DNA of 64,000 nt from Erythroxylum novogranatense (taxonomy: Eukaryota > Streptophyta > Magnoliopsida > Malpighiales > Erythroxylaceae): the NCBI GenBank assembly GCA_029891385.1, contig CM057232.1:66029824-66093823 (forward strand), given 5' to 3'. Position numbers and translations under genes: made by a program. The notes under the pieces were generated by a model, which was not told where the DNA came from, did no database searches, and saw only the letters and a list, made by a program, of their open reading frames with translations. Below, piece after piece: positions 12,391 through 23,387 of this stretch (position 1 is the first letter of the stretch; every line of letters starts with the position of its first letter).

Positions 12391-14154
12391 AAGTTCAAGA
12401 TGCTCGAACAGTCTGCGATCAATCGCTCAACTCAAACTGTGACTCATACAGATGAAGTAACAGTTCAACCTTCTACAACACACGAAATTCGTAGGTCACG
12501 TAGGATACGCTCGTTTATCGAGAGATATGGATTTCTCGTGAATGACCAGAATGACGTATTGCTCATAGAAGATAATGAGCCTACCACCTACGAAGAGGTT
12601 CTGAAGAGTTTAGAGTCTGAGAAATGGCTTCATGCCATGAAGACTGAAATGGATTCCATGTATGAAAAGCAAGTACGAACATTGGTTGAGCCACCCGAAG
12701 GGATAAAACCCATAGGGTGCAAATGGGTTTTCAAAAAGAAAACCGACATGGATGATAATGTGATTACCTATAAAGCAAGGCTTGTGGCTAAAGGTTTTCG
12801 TCAAAGACAAGGAGTTGACTACGACGAGACCTTCAGCCCAGTAGCAATGCTTAAATCCATTAGGATACTCCTAGCCATTGCCACTCATTATGATTATGAG
12901 ATATGAAAAATGGATGTGAAGATAGCTTTCCTAAATGAGAATCTAGCTGAGGATGTGTATATGACACAACCTGAGGGCTTCACCTCCTATGATGGAGAAA
13001 AGGTATGCAAGCTTCAGAAATCCATCTATGGATTGAAACAAGCATCCAGGAGTTGGAATATCCGTTTTGATGAGGTAATCAAAGAGTTTGGTTTCTCACA
13101 AAATCCAGATGAATACTATGTGTATAAGAAGGTTAGTGGGACTGCAATCGTATTCCTTGTGCTGTATGTAGATGACATATTATTACTAGGAAACGATGTC
13201 TCTATGCTACAAGCTGTCAAGATTTGGTTGTCTAAATAATTTGCCATGAAAGACCTTGGTGAAGCAACTTATATCCTTGGGATAAAGATCTATAGAGATA
13301 GATCAAAAAGATTGCTTGGTCTTTCACAATCAACGTACATAGACAAGATGCTAAAGAGGTTTAGCATGGAACAATTCAAGAGAGGTTACCTTCCCGTGAC
13401 TCATGGGATAACACTCTCGAAATCTATGTGTCCTAAGACACAAGATGAGAGGATGCGCATGAATATGATCCCGTATGCATTTGCAGTAGGATCTATCATG
13501 TATGCTATGCTATGTACGAGACCCGATGTATCATATGCTCTAAGTGTTACGAGCAGATACCAATCGGATCCTGGCGAGGGTCACTGGGTGGCTGTCAATA
13601 ATATCCTCAAGTACTTGCGAATGACTAAGGATGTTTTCTTTGTATATGGAGATGGAAATCTCCAGGTGAGCGGGTATACAAATGTCAGTTTTCAATCTGA
13701 TAAGGATGATTCTAAATCCCAATCAGGTTATGTATTCATACTGAACGGCGGGGCGGTCAGTTGGAAGAGTTCCAAATAAGAGACGACTGCTGATTCAACG
13801 ACCGAGGCAGAGTACATTGCCGCTTCAGACGCAGCAAAGGAAGCAGTTTGGATCAAGAAGTTCATTACTGAACTTGGTGTGGTTCTTAGCAGTTATGGGC
13901 CCATACAGTTGTATTGTCACAATAATGGGGCTATTGCGCAGGCGAAGGAACTAAGGTCTCATCAACGATCCAAACAAGTACTCCGCAGATATCACCTGAT
14001 CAGGGAGATCATTGGTCGAGGTGATGTGCAGATAGAGAGAATTCCCACAGAGCAGAATATTGCTGATCCGTTGACAAAGCCATTGTCACAGAAGAACTTT
14101 GATTCTCATGTACTCGCCTATGATATTAGATATCAAGGCGATTGGCTTTAGGTT
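12367..14154 (+). pseudogene. pol: K reverse transcriptase and RNase H, broken
   Basis: Copia RT starts around KWVFKKKTDMDDNVITYKAR and continues through ARLVAKGFRQRQGVDYDETF. The catalytic YVDD is intact at 13165-13176. RNase H follows, with SGYVFILNGGAVSWKSSK, then TEAEYIAASDAAKEAVWIKK and ENIADPLTKPLSQKNF near the end. Stops interrupt it at 12904-12906 (TGA for Trp), 13237-13239 (TAA for Gln) and 13777-13779 (TAA for Gln), each explained by one C-to-T-type change. The final stretch ends about 15 bases before the 3' LTR. Confidence 0.92.
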
Positions 14155-14167
14155 AAGTGGGAGATTT
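14154..14167 (+). other. Polypurine tract of K
   Basis: TAAGTGGGAGATTT lies immediately before the TGTTAGAG start of the LTR, in the usual copia position just after the pol stop. Confidence 0.85.
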
Positions 14168-16020
14168 TGTTAGAGTAGTGCCCTAAAGGCAATCGCCTTT
14201 AACGCATTTTGTACAAAGTTATGTACATACTTTATGAATAAATAAAGAAAGGCATATTTCATTAATTTGATGTTCATTATTTATGAATGGATATTAATCT
14301 ATAAGCAAATTAATGAAGTCCTTGATATATGACATAGCATGAAGGAAATTAAGATGTGATCATACTACTGAGATTCCTATCATGTGCAATTATGTCAGTA
14401 TCTAAATTATCCCTAGTCATAGGATTACTGAGACTGGACATCGGTAATCCGGAAAGACTAGCACATCTCAAGCTCCTTGATTTGATCAAGCAGTGGATCT
14501 CAGAAACTGTAAATATGAGATATTTAGGGTTGAGATGTGGATGCTTACTAGAGGTAGTAGGTACATTGGATGACCTGCTATGAGATCATAGCATGGATGT
14601 CCTATTCTAATGTCAGTGATAATCTCATCATAGCAATGGTGCAAGTATCCTTAGACTTGAGGTACTCAAGGATATCTTGGATACTGATTTTATGCTTTGA
14701 CTCCATTCCTTGTTGCCTTACAAAGGTCGCTTGTAGGGTGGTGCTTAGGTACAGTTTGAGGTATTCGAAGGTAATTGAGTAGCCAATAGAGGATTCACCA
14801 CTTCTGTGATAACAGAAGATGATACCCATGGCCTCTTGTCAGGGTCATTACTTGGAAATCTCTGATCAGAGTACATATGCCATGAAGAGTGTCTTCATTG
14901 ACATATTAAGTAATGAGTCCCAGGACAAGAACTGAAATCACTTGGACCAGATTTGACGTAGTCAGTCTAGTAAGAGTTGACACTTTGCCCATACTTATAA
15001 CCAAGTGGGGTATAGCATGGTGAAAGGACGAATTGCACGGTAATTGTCTATGGAAAGGTTCGTGATATGGTTCATGATGAATATAGGTTCACTCGTCAAA
15101 TCAATTACTTTTCGGTCAATTGGGGGTTATGATGTGTTGCTAGATGCCGCTCATGATTTGCTTGGATTAAGTGTTGATCTAAGTGGCCAACATAACCGGG
15201 AACCTCATGGGTCATACGCATAAGAGTGACTCAGAGAATTCGTAAAATAGTTTTGGACAGAGTTCCAATATATGGAGAGCAAATGGATTAAATGGATTCC
15301 GATAAGATCGAGATATGTTCCGATGAGATCGCGACATCGATATTGCTGAAAAAGGTTTTCGGTTGTTTTTCCATACCGGGACCCTGTAGGACCGACCCCA
15401 GTGTGACTGGACCACCTCAGCATTAATATACATATATGTATCATATTAATTAATTAAGTAATTAATATATATATATATATATATGCAACGTGGAAGAAGG
15501 AGGAGAGGAAGCTTGTCTTTAACTTTTTATATATATATATATATAAAGCCTATACGTGGAAAGCATTCCACTTTGCATTTAATGTCTTTAATAGTTAAAG
15601 ACAAATGACATTTGATGATAAGAAGAGAGGATAATCGTTGGTTTATAAAGAAAAAAACGATGGATGAAGGTAGGGGTTTTTAGAAAGGGTTTCTAAAATC
15701 ATACTCTCTCTTCTTCATCTTTCATCAAGCTCTCCTCTCCAAGCTTCATCGATTCTCTTCTTTCTTTCAAGCTCTCCAAGGACAAAGGTAAGAGCTAGCA
15801 CTTTTTAATTTGTTCTAGCTATTCTCGGGTCAAAGGGTTTGTCACGGTTAGGTTCTCCGATCTCTGCGTGGATACCGTTAGAGACGGTCTCCTTTGGTCA
15901 TTTTGGTTTGACTTTGTTATATAGTCACAATGATCCTGGCTTTCGGGAAGGTCACGGAATAAAAATTTTTGTTTTCCGCACTGTGGGCATATGAGCAACT
16001 CACACCGGGATTTTCCTACA
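14168..16020 (+). repeat. K 3' LTR
   Basis: The LTR starts TGTTAGAGTAGTGCCC. I place its end at TTTTCCTACA because the preceding GTGGATACCGTTAGAG and ACACCGGGATTTTCC resemble the usual 3' part of plant copia LTRs. The partner LTR is not in the window, so the end is inferred. It contains two (TA)n tracts (~15463-15484 and ~15527-15545), a TATA-like TTATAAAG near 15643 and a donor-like AAG|GTAAGAG with GT at 15788. No coding region. Confidence 0.8.
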
Positions 16021-16667
16021 CTAGGCACCTTGCTCTTTCAGTTCTAGGTAGACCGGTATGGTACAATATTGATCCTATCACAATCTCGCTATCCTCATTT
16101 ACCTATGATATCTACTGATATTGAACACAAATGCAGTGAATCCATATCTGTCTGATCGGGTCATCTACGCTTTACTCAGTTCCAAGATTTCCCAGTTCAT
16201 CGCATCTACAGTCAAAGCTTCATCATCCCGGACTTTTAATCTCACTTAGGCCTATAACCAGTATACTTCTCATATCTCTAGTGGACCTCTCCCAGTTCTA
16301 GACATATTCGTTCTCTGTCGACATAATATTACCATTTTAATCCGGGAATTCATTGTGATATCACTTCTTTCCTTAATCAGTCTAGGCCCACACAGTCGTA
16401 CAAATTTCACAGGCGAGGGTTTCTAACCACAGTACAAGATCAATCTCCTTATCCATTTTTCCTTTGTCCTGCCCACATTGCTTATACACATTCAGGGGTT
16501 CACACTTAATCATTTAACACATGTTTACCCGTAGGATTTATCCTTGTGTGTAACTCAGACTAGGGATCAGTTGCTACGGTCTGCAACGACAGGACTCAAC
16601 TGCATGCAACCTATGTTTCAGAAATTGCCCAGATACAATACGTACTGCTAGGCTCTGATACCACAAA
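16021..16667 (-). mobile_element. Gypsy element C, leader part of the internal region
   Basis: This stretch runs on the minus strand from the PBS of C away from its 5' LTR. It has no long open frame, which fits the leader upstream of gag. It stops where copia K begins, so K appears to be inserted in C, with the rest of C left of the window. The exact C/K junction depends on the inferred K LTR end. Confidence 0.75.
16652..16663 (-). other. Primer-binding site of C (initiator tRNA-Met)
   Basis: The minus strand reads TGGTATCAGAGC four bases from the LTR end at 16668. This shows that the LTR on its right is the 5' LTR and that C reads leftwards. Confidence 0.92.
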
Positions 16668-17315
16668 TGTAGCATCCCACTCCCGCAAGACCCGAACTCG
16701 ATATCGATGGTGATATCTGAGCCTGTGCCCCACGAGGGTGGTATGCTAGATTGGTCAAATCAATTTTTCGAAAACAATAGAGTGCGCAGATATCGGTAAA
16801 CAATTTGGGCTACGATACGAAAACATTTTCAATCATAGTCTAATTTTAGTCATAAAACCATTCATACACGCATAGATTGACAGCCAATTTGGGCCCAATA
16901 TAATAACAATATTTATCTGCGAAAAATACAATTTTTCACATATAACATATAACCAGATTCAATCAAATGCAGACATGAGACTGATCCCGACGCCAAACTA
17001 TGCCTTGCTTGTAGTAATCATACTCCCGTTTCACTAACGGGGTACTTTTCAATTCCTGAAAAAAATAGTTGCAATATTGGGTGAGTTTGCGAACTCAATG
17101 AGAAACCATCATCGATGGTTCACTCAATTCATGCATATTCAATCAATTTACCAAATAATACATACAATCACATTTCTCAAATGTAAGACGTTTCGCCTTT
17201 AACACAATTCATATTCAATCATTTATAGATGCAATGCACATGTGATACTTTTCAGTTTCATTTCGTTGTTGTGTCCGTGCGCCTGAAACTGTCCCAGTGA
17301 CGTGCACATTGCGTT

Positions 17316-17423
17316 GAGCCAGTGGCTCTGAAAACATTGGGCTTGAAGCCCTGATATATTGAGCCTGAGGCTCTCCTGTGCGTTGAGCTGAAAGCTCTCA
17401 TATACGTTGGGCGTGATATGCCC
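17316..17423. repeat. Phased array of five mini-hairpins in the C LTR
   Basis: Five short inverted repeats start at 17316, 17339, 17361, 17385 and 17409, a spacing of 22-24 bp. The stems are GAGCC/GGCTC, GGGCT/AGCCC, GAGCC/GGCTC, GAGCT/AGCTC and GGGC/GCCC. The first four have loops of 3 bases, mostly TGA. Stem sequences differ between units but pairing is kept. Confidence 0.85.
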
Positions 17424-17893
17424 TGATACGGTGGCTGATCCGGTCACAACCGCCTTTATCTGATCATACTTTTATGCATGCCATGTATATGTTCCAATTT
17501 CCATTTACATGTCAATGCTATTTGCCATTTCTTCGGACTTTTGGTCCGGTATTTCAATCATATACATTTTCAATTTATTGCATTGATGCATTCACAGTCA
17601 TTTACACACATTAGCACTTCAATATCACATTTCCAACATTTCGGACACCCCTAGTCTGAAATCAAACAAAATCAAACACACAGATCCTTCCTTAACTCTA
17701 CATGGCATCAATGCGTAATATTAAACACACACATAGATTGAGAAACCAAATAGGTTACTCACCTATTACTTCCGAGCTAATGCCGGGAAGTCTCTGCCAC
17801 GTCGGTCGAACGACATTCCAATTGGGCCTCTATAAGAATCAGAGAAGAAAACGATCACTAATTATCCAATCCGAATTCGTTAATGAAGCATAT

Positions 17894-17898
17894 GTAGG
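17894..17898. repeat. Target-site duplication of element B, left copy
   Basis: GTAGG, identical to the right copy at 27518-27522. The flanks outside both copies belong to the C LTR. Confidence 0.95.
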
Positions 17899-18222
17899 TG
17901 TTGGACCCCAAAATTTTATTTATTTATTTATTTATTGATTTATCGATTTACTCGACTTATTCTTTATTTTGCTTTAATTGTTTCAATTACGTGTGTATAG
18001 ATATATATAGACTATGTTGAGCCTTGGTATTAGTTAGTATGATTGGATTAATTAGAAGTGAGCTTAAAGTGTAGAGCCATATGAGACAAATAAAGGTTTG
18101 TTAGAAAGAATGAGCTTTAATGTAAAGTGGGCTTGGGAGGAAGGGGAGCCCAAAAGGAAATGCAAGAGAGCTTAAAGGAGTATCAAAACTACATAGTTTT
18201 GAGGTAGGGCTTTAAGTTGTGA

Positions 18223-18230
18223 TATAAAAG
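18223..18230 (+). promoter_or_regulatory. TATA box in B 5' LTR
   Basis: TATAAAAG lies 325 bases from the LTR start. The same motif is at 25055-25062 in the other LTR, and element D has TATAAAAAG in the equivalent place. A transcription start about 30 bases downstream is inferred. Confidence 0.7.
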
Positions 18231-18404
18231 GAATTAAGGGAAGAGTAGGAAGCAAGTTTTCGTAAAGCCAAGGAGAAGAAGAGAAGAAATCGTGAGCAAG
18301 GCAAGCAAGAAGAGCTTTTGGCCAAGAAGGAGAGGGAGAGCCATAGGAGGCTTGAAAGAAAGAAGAAAGAAGGAGCAAAAGGAAGAGGAAGCTACTTGTG
18401 AGAG

Positions 18405-19280
18405 GTAAGTTCTAGTCTTGCTATGTTAGGTTCAAGTATGAGATGAAATGGAAGTTAGGGTTTGTGTAGAGATTGAAAAAAAGTGGAAGAGAAGGTGAGA
18501 TCTATAGATTTTAGGGACTTTCTCACTAAGGTTATGGTTATTCTAGCATATATGGTTTATGGGTAGGTTAGGTTTAAAGTTTATTTTATCATTGCTTGAT
18601 TTCTTGAATGCTATGACTTTCCTTTGGATTGTATTTAGTGAATGGAGTGTGTTTTGATTGAAGGAAATCAAGAGAACCCCACTCAAGACAAGGAGGAAGG
18701 GCAATCTTGAATTCGAATTTCTACGATAGGTGGGTAACATTTTTATAGTTGTTGTGTAATGGGCAAATGCCCTATGTGTGCTATCTTTGTTAATTGTGAG
18801 TATATTGAAAGTGTATTTGCCTTGATTTGAATGAAAAGAACGAAACTATGATGATTTGATACAATGAAAGAAGCATAAAATGCTATTTTTGTGTAGTGAT
18901 TGGGCAAGAGAGAACCTAAATCGTTAGTCACGTGCACGTTGACCCCTAGTCTTCTCCCGGCAGCCCGTTTGTGGCCCATGAGATCCAAAAATGGACTCGT
19001 TGTGTTTACGATAAACTTCGGTTTATTCGTTGTGTTTAAGGAACTCTCGAGCCAATTGTGTGCATTCCATCTTTTAATTGTGATTATGATGCATAATATG
19101 TGGTTGATTGATATAAATTCGTATGTTTTACTTTATGTGATGATTTTGGATTATTTTGTTTCATATGATAAATTGCTATTGCTTCAGATCCTTTTTTTGT
19201 GTTGTGTGGTCCATTACCCGATGGCTATAAACATGTTAGCCACTGAGCCGTGTTTCGCTCACCCCATTCTCCCTCCTCAG
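18405..19280 (+). other. Candidate LTR intron signals, B 5' LTR
   Basis: Donor GAG|GTAAGT has GT at 18405, and a second donor-like AG|GTGGGTAAC has GT at 18730. The acceptor is CCATTCTCCCTCCTCAG ending at 19280. Between them lie a G-box, CACGTG (18929-18934), and the block CTTCTCCCGGCAGCCCG (18951-18967), which other LTRs share. Splicing is inferred. Confidence 0.45.
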
Positions 19281-20652
19281 GTGCAAATTCTAGTTGATTG
19301 CGGAACCTTGCAAGGCATCAGGCATAACTCATAGAATCCTAGAAACTTTTGTATTAAGTTAGTAACTAGCTTTTGGAATAGCTTTGTAAGCATATTGATC
19401 ATTGAGCATCTTATCTTTTGTATTTTGTACTTGATCTTGATGAATATGCCAATATGTAACCAAAGCTATGCATGAATCTTTTTTATGATTTGAAATGAGA
19501 ATGAGAGCTCTAATACTCTCTTCATGTGAACTTGTTGATTTGCGTACTGTGTATGGTTTTAAAATGGTGTGTATGAGTATTATTAATTGTTGAAGTTTTG
19601 CAAATTTCTGGGCTGAAGTGCTCTTTGAGTTAGATTTGAGTGTTTTGCGCTTTCAGCCGAATTTCTGGGTTGTTTTAGGTTGAATAGGATCATTTAGACT
19701 TGTTGAAGGTGTTAGACGAGCTGTAGAGCTTGTTCATGAGGTGTAATGAGCTATTTTTGAGGTATTGATTGCAAAGTGTGAGTTGTTAGAGTCAGATGCA
19801 GGTGCTGTCTAAATGGCAGATTTCAGGCTGAAGCTTTGAGTCAACTTTTGACCTTTATAGGGTTGAAGTTTAAGTCCGTGATTTGCATGAAAGTTGTAGA
19901 TTTTTCTCTTATCTTTCCAACGAATCAAACCGTGTCTAATTTGGAGTTCTGAGTAGAAAGTTATGCATCTTTTAAGTAGAGACGTTCTGGGGAGAAGTGA
20001 GACGCGCTATTCTTGTTTTTGCGTCTCGATTGACTTTTTTGTCTCGATTGACTTTTAAGTCTCGCTTTATCGTGCGCTTCATTTATCGACCCCCCTTCCT
20101 TCTTTGGGCTATAACTTTTTGCACAGACCTCCGATTGACTCCATTTTCAAAGCGATGGATTTCTAAGAAATTTTTTTATATTTCTACACCTGATTTATCA
20201 GTTTTGCTTTTAAATTGAAAAAGGTGTTTTAAAACAAAGTGTGATAGTCGGTCAATAAAGTCTGAATATATTTCACTTATTTTAAAATATCTTGAGCTAT
20301 AGAGCTCCGATTGGGGCGATTCTTGTTTTAAATTAAACTAGAGACCTAAACCTACAAGTTTTATGAAGAAACCGATTAGCAAGCTAGCCTCTAAGGTTTG
20401 CAAATTTTGAAGCGAAGTCAGTAAAGTGTTCAGTTTTGACTATTTTGGTTATAACTTTTTCATTTCTGATCTGAATTGAGTGTTTTCAGTGGCGTTAGAA
20501 CCGTGAGAGCGTAAGGAACATATTTTTTTAAAAAGCCTTTCCAACTTTTCTATTGTAAGTTTCCCCTATTGTGGTGTGTTATGGGTCTTCTATGCTTGCG
20601 TGTACTTGTGTGGTCCGAATGTTGGGCCTCGGAGACGAGGTCCAACATTATT

Positions 20653-20664
20653 TGGTATCAGAGC
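20653..20664 (+). other. Primer-binding site of B (initiator tRNA-Met)
   Basis: TGGTATCAGAGC lies five bases after the LTR. It is followed directly by mid-gag sequence, so the leader and the first part of gag are deleted. Confidence 0.93.
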
Positions 20665-21290
20665 TGATGTTCAGTGAGGCTGCTAAGTGTCGCCGATTTG
20701 AGTCGGGTTTGCATCTCGCCATTAGAGAGAAGGTAGTGGTGCAGAATTTTTCTGATTTTCAGCAGCTGGTTGAAGCGGCTCTGAGGGTTGAGAACATTGA
20801 AAACATCAAGAGCGCAGTCAACAGGAAAAGGAAGGGAAGAGAGCAGTTCAAGAGGGGGGGGTGGTACTTCTATACCTGAGAGAAGTGCCAGAACCTTTCC
20901 TATGCAAACTGAGGAGAGGAGCACCGGTGGGAGCCGGCCTAGACCAATGAGGACTTCTACTGTTTCTCACCAAGCCTCAACGGTGGGCAGAGAGAAGAAG
21001 AGATGGGAGAGGCCTCCTCCAAAGTGTGAGCACTGTGGGAGGCATCATAGAGGAGAGTGTTATAGAGTAACAAGAGCATGCTTCAATTGTGGTCGGAAGG
21101 ACACTTGGCAAGAGTGTCCTAAGCCGGACAGAAGAGAGGGATCACAGATGCAAGCTTCTGGGAGGACAGAGGCGATGGGGCGTAAGGCATGGATCAAGTG
21201 GGTAGCTCTGGAGTGCCTAAGAGAGCTCATCTTCCAGACATATCCAGGGGGCAAGCACCAACTAAAGTGTTTGCAATGACTCGAGAGGAG
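20665..21290 (+). pseudogene. gag: B gag, N-terminally deleted
   Basis: Coding starts in the middle of capsid: FSEAAKCRRFESGLHLAIRE matches D's KCRKFEGGLHLGIREKVLIH. The zinc-knuckle region is at ~21028-21120 (CEHCGRHHRGECY, then CFNCGRKDTWQEC), with the second knuckle altered because the expected Gly-His is Asp-Thr. A run of G near 20855 shifts the frame. There is no start codon for a full Gag. By comparison with D, roughly 0.8 kb (leader plus the first part of gag) is missing. Confidence 0.85.
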
Positions 21291-23387
21291 ACAGAGACAG
21301 CTCCAGAAGTGGTGACGGGTATGATTAAATTGTTTGATGATTGTGTGCTTGCTTTGGTTGATCCGGGTTCTACCCATTCCTTTGTGTCTTCGAGTAAGAC
21401 TGTGCATAGGAGGAGTCTGAGCCCATTGGATACTCCTTTGATGGTGAGTACTCCGATAGGCCAGTATATTATTATCAGTCAAGTGTATAGAGATTCTGAG
21501 ATAGGGATCAGTGGAGGAAAATTTGTGGTGGATTTGATGTCTTTGAAGATGGGAGGATTGGATGTGATCCTAGGAATGGATACATTAGAGAGGTATCATG
21601 CCAATTTAGACTGCAAGCAGAAGACAGTGGAATTCGAGCTAGAGGATGGCAACAAAGTGGTATTAATGGGAGATAGAAAAATCAGTCCGCCTCGAATTGT
21701 TTCAGCTTTGACAGCAGAGAGAATGATGAGTAAGGGGTGTGAAGCATATCTGACCTATGTGTTAGACACGAAGACAGATAGAGGGAGGTTGGAAGACATT
21801 CCTGTAGTCAAGGAATTCCCGGACGTTTTTCCTGAGGAATTGTCAGGACTACCTCCGCCTAGGAAAATTGAGTTTCCCGTTGAGTTTCTTCCAGATACTG
21901 CCCCGATTTCAATTCCGCCTTACCGAATGGCTCCGGCGGAATTGAAGGAGCTTAAGGAGCAATTGGAGGATCTATTAGAGAAGGGTTATATTAGGTTGAG
22001 CTCTTCGCCTTGGGAAGCTCCAGTTCTCTTTGTAAAGAAGAAAGATGGGTCGTTGCGGATGTGTGTGGATTATAGGAAGTTGAATCATGCTAACATTAAG
22101 AACAGATATCCGCTCCCGCGCATAGATGATTTATTTGACCAATTACAAGGGGCGAGAGTCTTTTCCAAGATAGATTTGAGATCGGGTTATCATCAGTTGA
22201 GGATTAAAGAGACCGATGTGTCAAAGACTGCTTTTAGGACGCGGTATGGCCACTTTGAGTTTTTGGTTATGCCTTTCGGGTTAACAAATGCTCCTGCAGC
22301 CTTTATGGACTTGATAAATAGAGTTTTCAAGTCTTCCTTAGATCAATTTGTCATTGTCTTTATTGATGATATATTGGTATATTCTAAGAGTGATGAGGAG
22401 CATGAGGATCATCTGAGGGTTGCCTTGGAGACATTGAGAAGGAATGAATTGTATGCTAAATTCGACAAGTGCGAATTTTGGTTAAGAGAAGTAGTATTTC
22501 TTGGGCATGTGATTTCAGAGCGTGGAGTGCATGTGGATCCACAAAAGATAGAAGCTGTGGTTAAAGGGGAAATGGCTAAGAATGTAGCTGAAGTGAGGAG
22601 TTTCTTAGGATTAGCTGGATATTATAGGCGGTTTATGGAGGGCTTTTCTATGATAGCTGCTCCACTTTCCAAATTGACGAGAAAGAACCAGAAGTTTGAA
22701 TGGACTGATGAGTGCCAGAGTAGTTTTGAAGAATTGAAGAATAGACTTACTACTGCACCGATTTTGACACTACCCTATGGTGATGATGGATACATTGTAT
22801 ACAGTGACGCTTCTAGGAAGGGTTTAGGGTGTGTATTGATGCAAGGAGAGAAAGTGATCGCCTATGCTTCTAGGCAATTAAAGCCTTATGAGATGAACTA
22901 TCCTATTCATGACTTGGAATTGGCTGCGATAATTTTCGCATTGAAGATTTGGAGACATTACTTGTATGGAGTTACCACTAAGGTATATACAGACCATAAG
23001 AGTCTTAAGTACTTGTTGACTCAGAAAGAGCTGAATTTGAGACAGAGGCGATGGTTGGAGTTATTAAAAGATTATGATTTGGTGATAGACTACCATCCGG
23101 GGAAAGCTAATGTGGTAGCCGATGCGCTGAGTAAGAAGTCCACTATGACACATGTGAAAATAGTGTATCTTCCTTTGCTGAAGGAATTAGCCAGACTTGG
23201 TGTGACGTTGAGACAAGTTGAACCTGGTTGTATCTTGGCAAATTTCAGAGTGAGACCAAGATTGAAGGAGAAGATTAAAGAATTGCAGAAGCAGGATGAG
23301 TACTTGAGCAAGCTTAAAGAAGAGATAAAAATGGCAAACCTTCGGTGTAGAGGTAAAGGAAGATGGATTGATGGTTATGGGCAATAG
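21189..23387 (+). CDS. pol: B pol part 1: protease, reverse transcriptase, RNase H
   Basis: A long frame of about 730 codons. The protease active site reads DPG (21360-21368), in [15 protein letters not shown], instead of D-[ST]-G, so it is probably inactive. RT shows [34 protein letters not shown] and the catalytic FIDD (22359-22370). RNase H shows [14 protein letters not shown], then [20 protein letters not shown] and [15 protein letters not shown]. The enzymes copy element RNA into DNA in the cytoplasmic particle. The frame breaks just before the integrase zinc domain, so a full Pol cannot form. Confidence 0.93.
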   Translation: MDQVGSSGVPKRAHLPDISRGQAPTKVFAMTREETETAPEVVTGMIKLFDDCVLALVDPGSTHSFVSSSKTVHRRSLSPLDTPLMVSTPIGQYIIISQVYRDSEIGISGGKFVVDLMSLKMGGLDVILGMDTLERYHANLDCKQKTVEFELEDGNKVVLMGDRKISPPRIVSALTAERMMSKGCEAYLTYVLDTKTDRGRLEDIPVVKEFPDVFPEELSGLPPPRKIEFPVEFLPDTAPISIPPYRMAPAELKELKEQLEDLLEKGYIRLSSSPWEAPVLFVKKKDGSLRMCVDYRKLNHANIKNRYPLPRIDDLFDQLQGARVFSKIDLRSGYHQLRIKETDVSKTAFRTRYGHFEFLVMPFGLTNAPAAFMDLINRVFKSSLDQFVIVFIDDILVYSKSDEEHEDHLRVALETLRRNELYAKFDKCEFWLREVVFLGHVISERGVHVDPQKIEAVVKGEMAKNVAEVRSFLGLAGYYRRFMEGFSMIAAPLSKLTRKNQKFEWTDECQSSFEELKNRLTTAPILTLPYGDDGYIVYSDASRKGLGCVLMQGEKVIAYASRQLKPYEMNYPIHDLELAAIIFALKIWRHYLYGVTTKVYTDHKSLKYLLTQKELNLRQRRWLELLKDYDLVIDYHPGKANVVADALSKKSTMTHVKIVYLPLLKELARLGVTLRQVEPGCILANFRVRPRLKEKIKELQKQDEYLSKLKEEIKMANLRCRGKGRWIDGYGQ

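Larger units (their letters stand above)
16668..17898 (-). repeat. C 5' LTR, piece 1 (inner end)
   Basis: The LTR starts TGTAGCATCCCACTCCCGC, the inverted partner of GTGGGAGGTTACA at the outer end (39809). Piece 1 is cut by element B. It holds the mini-hairpin array (17316-17423), a YAG acceptor-like TTTTTTTCAG (minus, at 17056-17058) and a donor-like AG|GTGAGTAAC (minus, GT at 17762). Adding pieces 2 and 3 gives an LTR of about 3.6 kb. Confidence 0.9.
17899..20647 (+). repeat. B 5' LTR
   Basis: The LTR starts TGTTGGACCCC and ends GAGGTCCAACA. It contains a TATA box, two donor-like sites, a G-box, a pyrimidine-rich YAG and an 18-bp minisatellite of about three units (20021-20075). The last 28 bases can fold on themselves (TGTTGG...CCAACA). 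Open frames inside are not genes. Confidence 0.95.

Noticed and set aside
16021..16668. CTCTTTCAG at 16032-16041 as a splice acceptor of the K LTR donor at 15788
   Set aside because: It falls just outside the inferred K LTR, in sequence assigned to C that reads the other way.
18900..19334. 144-codon frame in the B LTR, repeated at 25731-26306
   Set aside because: Lies inside the LTR, differs in length between copies and has no recognisable domain. It overlaps the candidate intron and acceptor.
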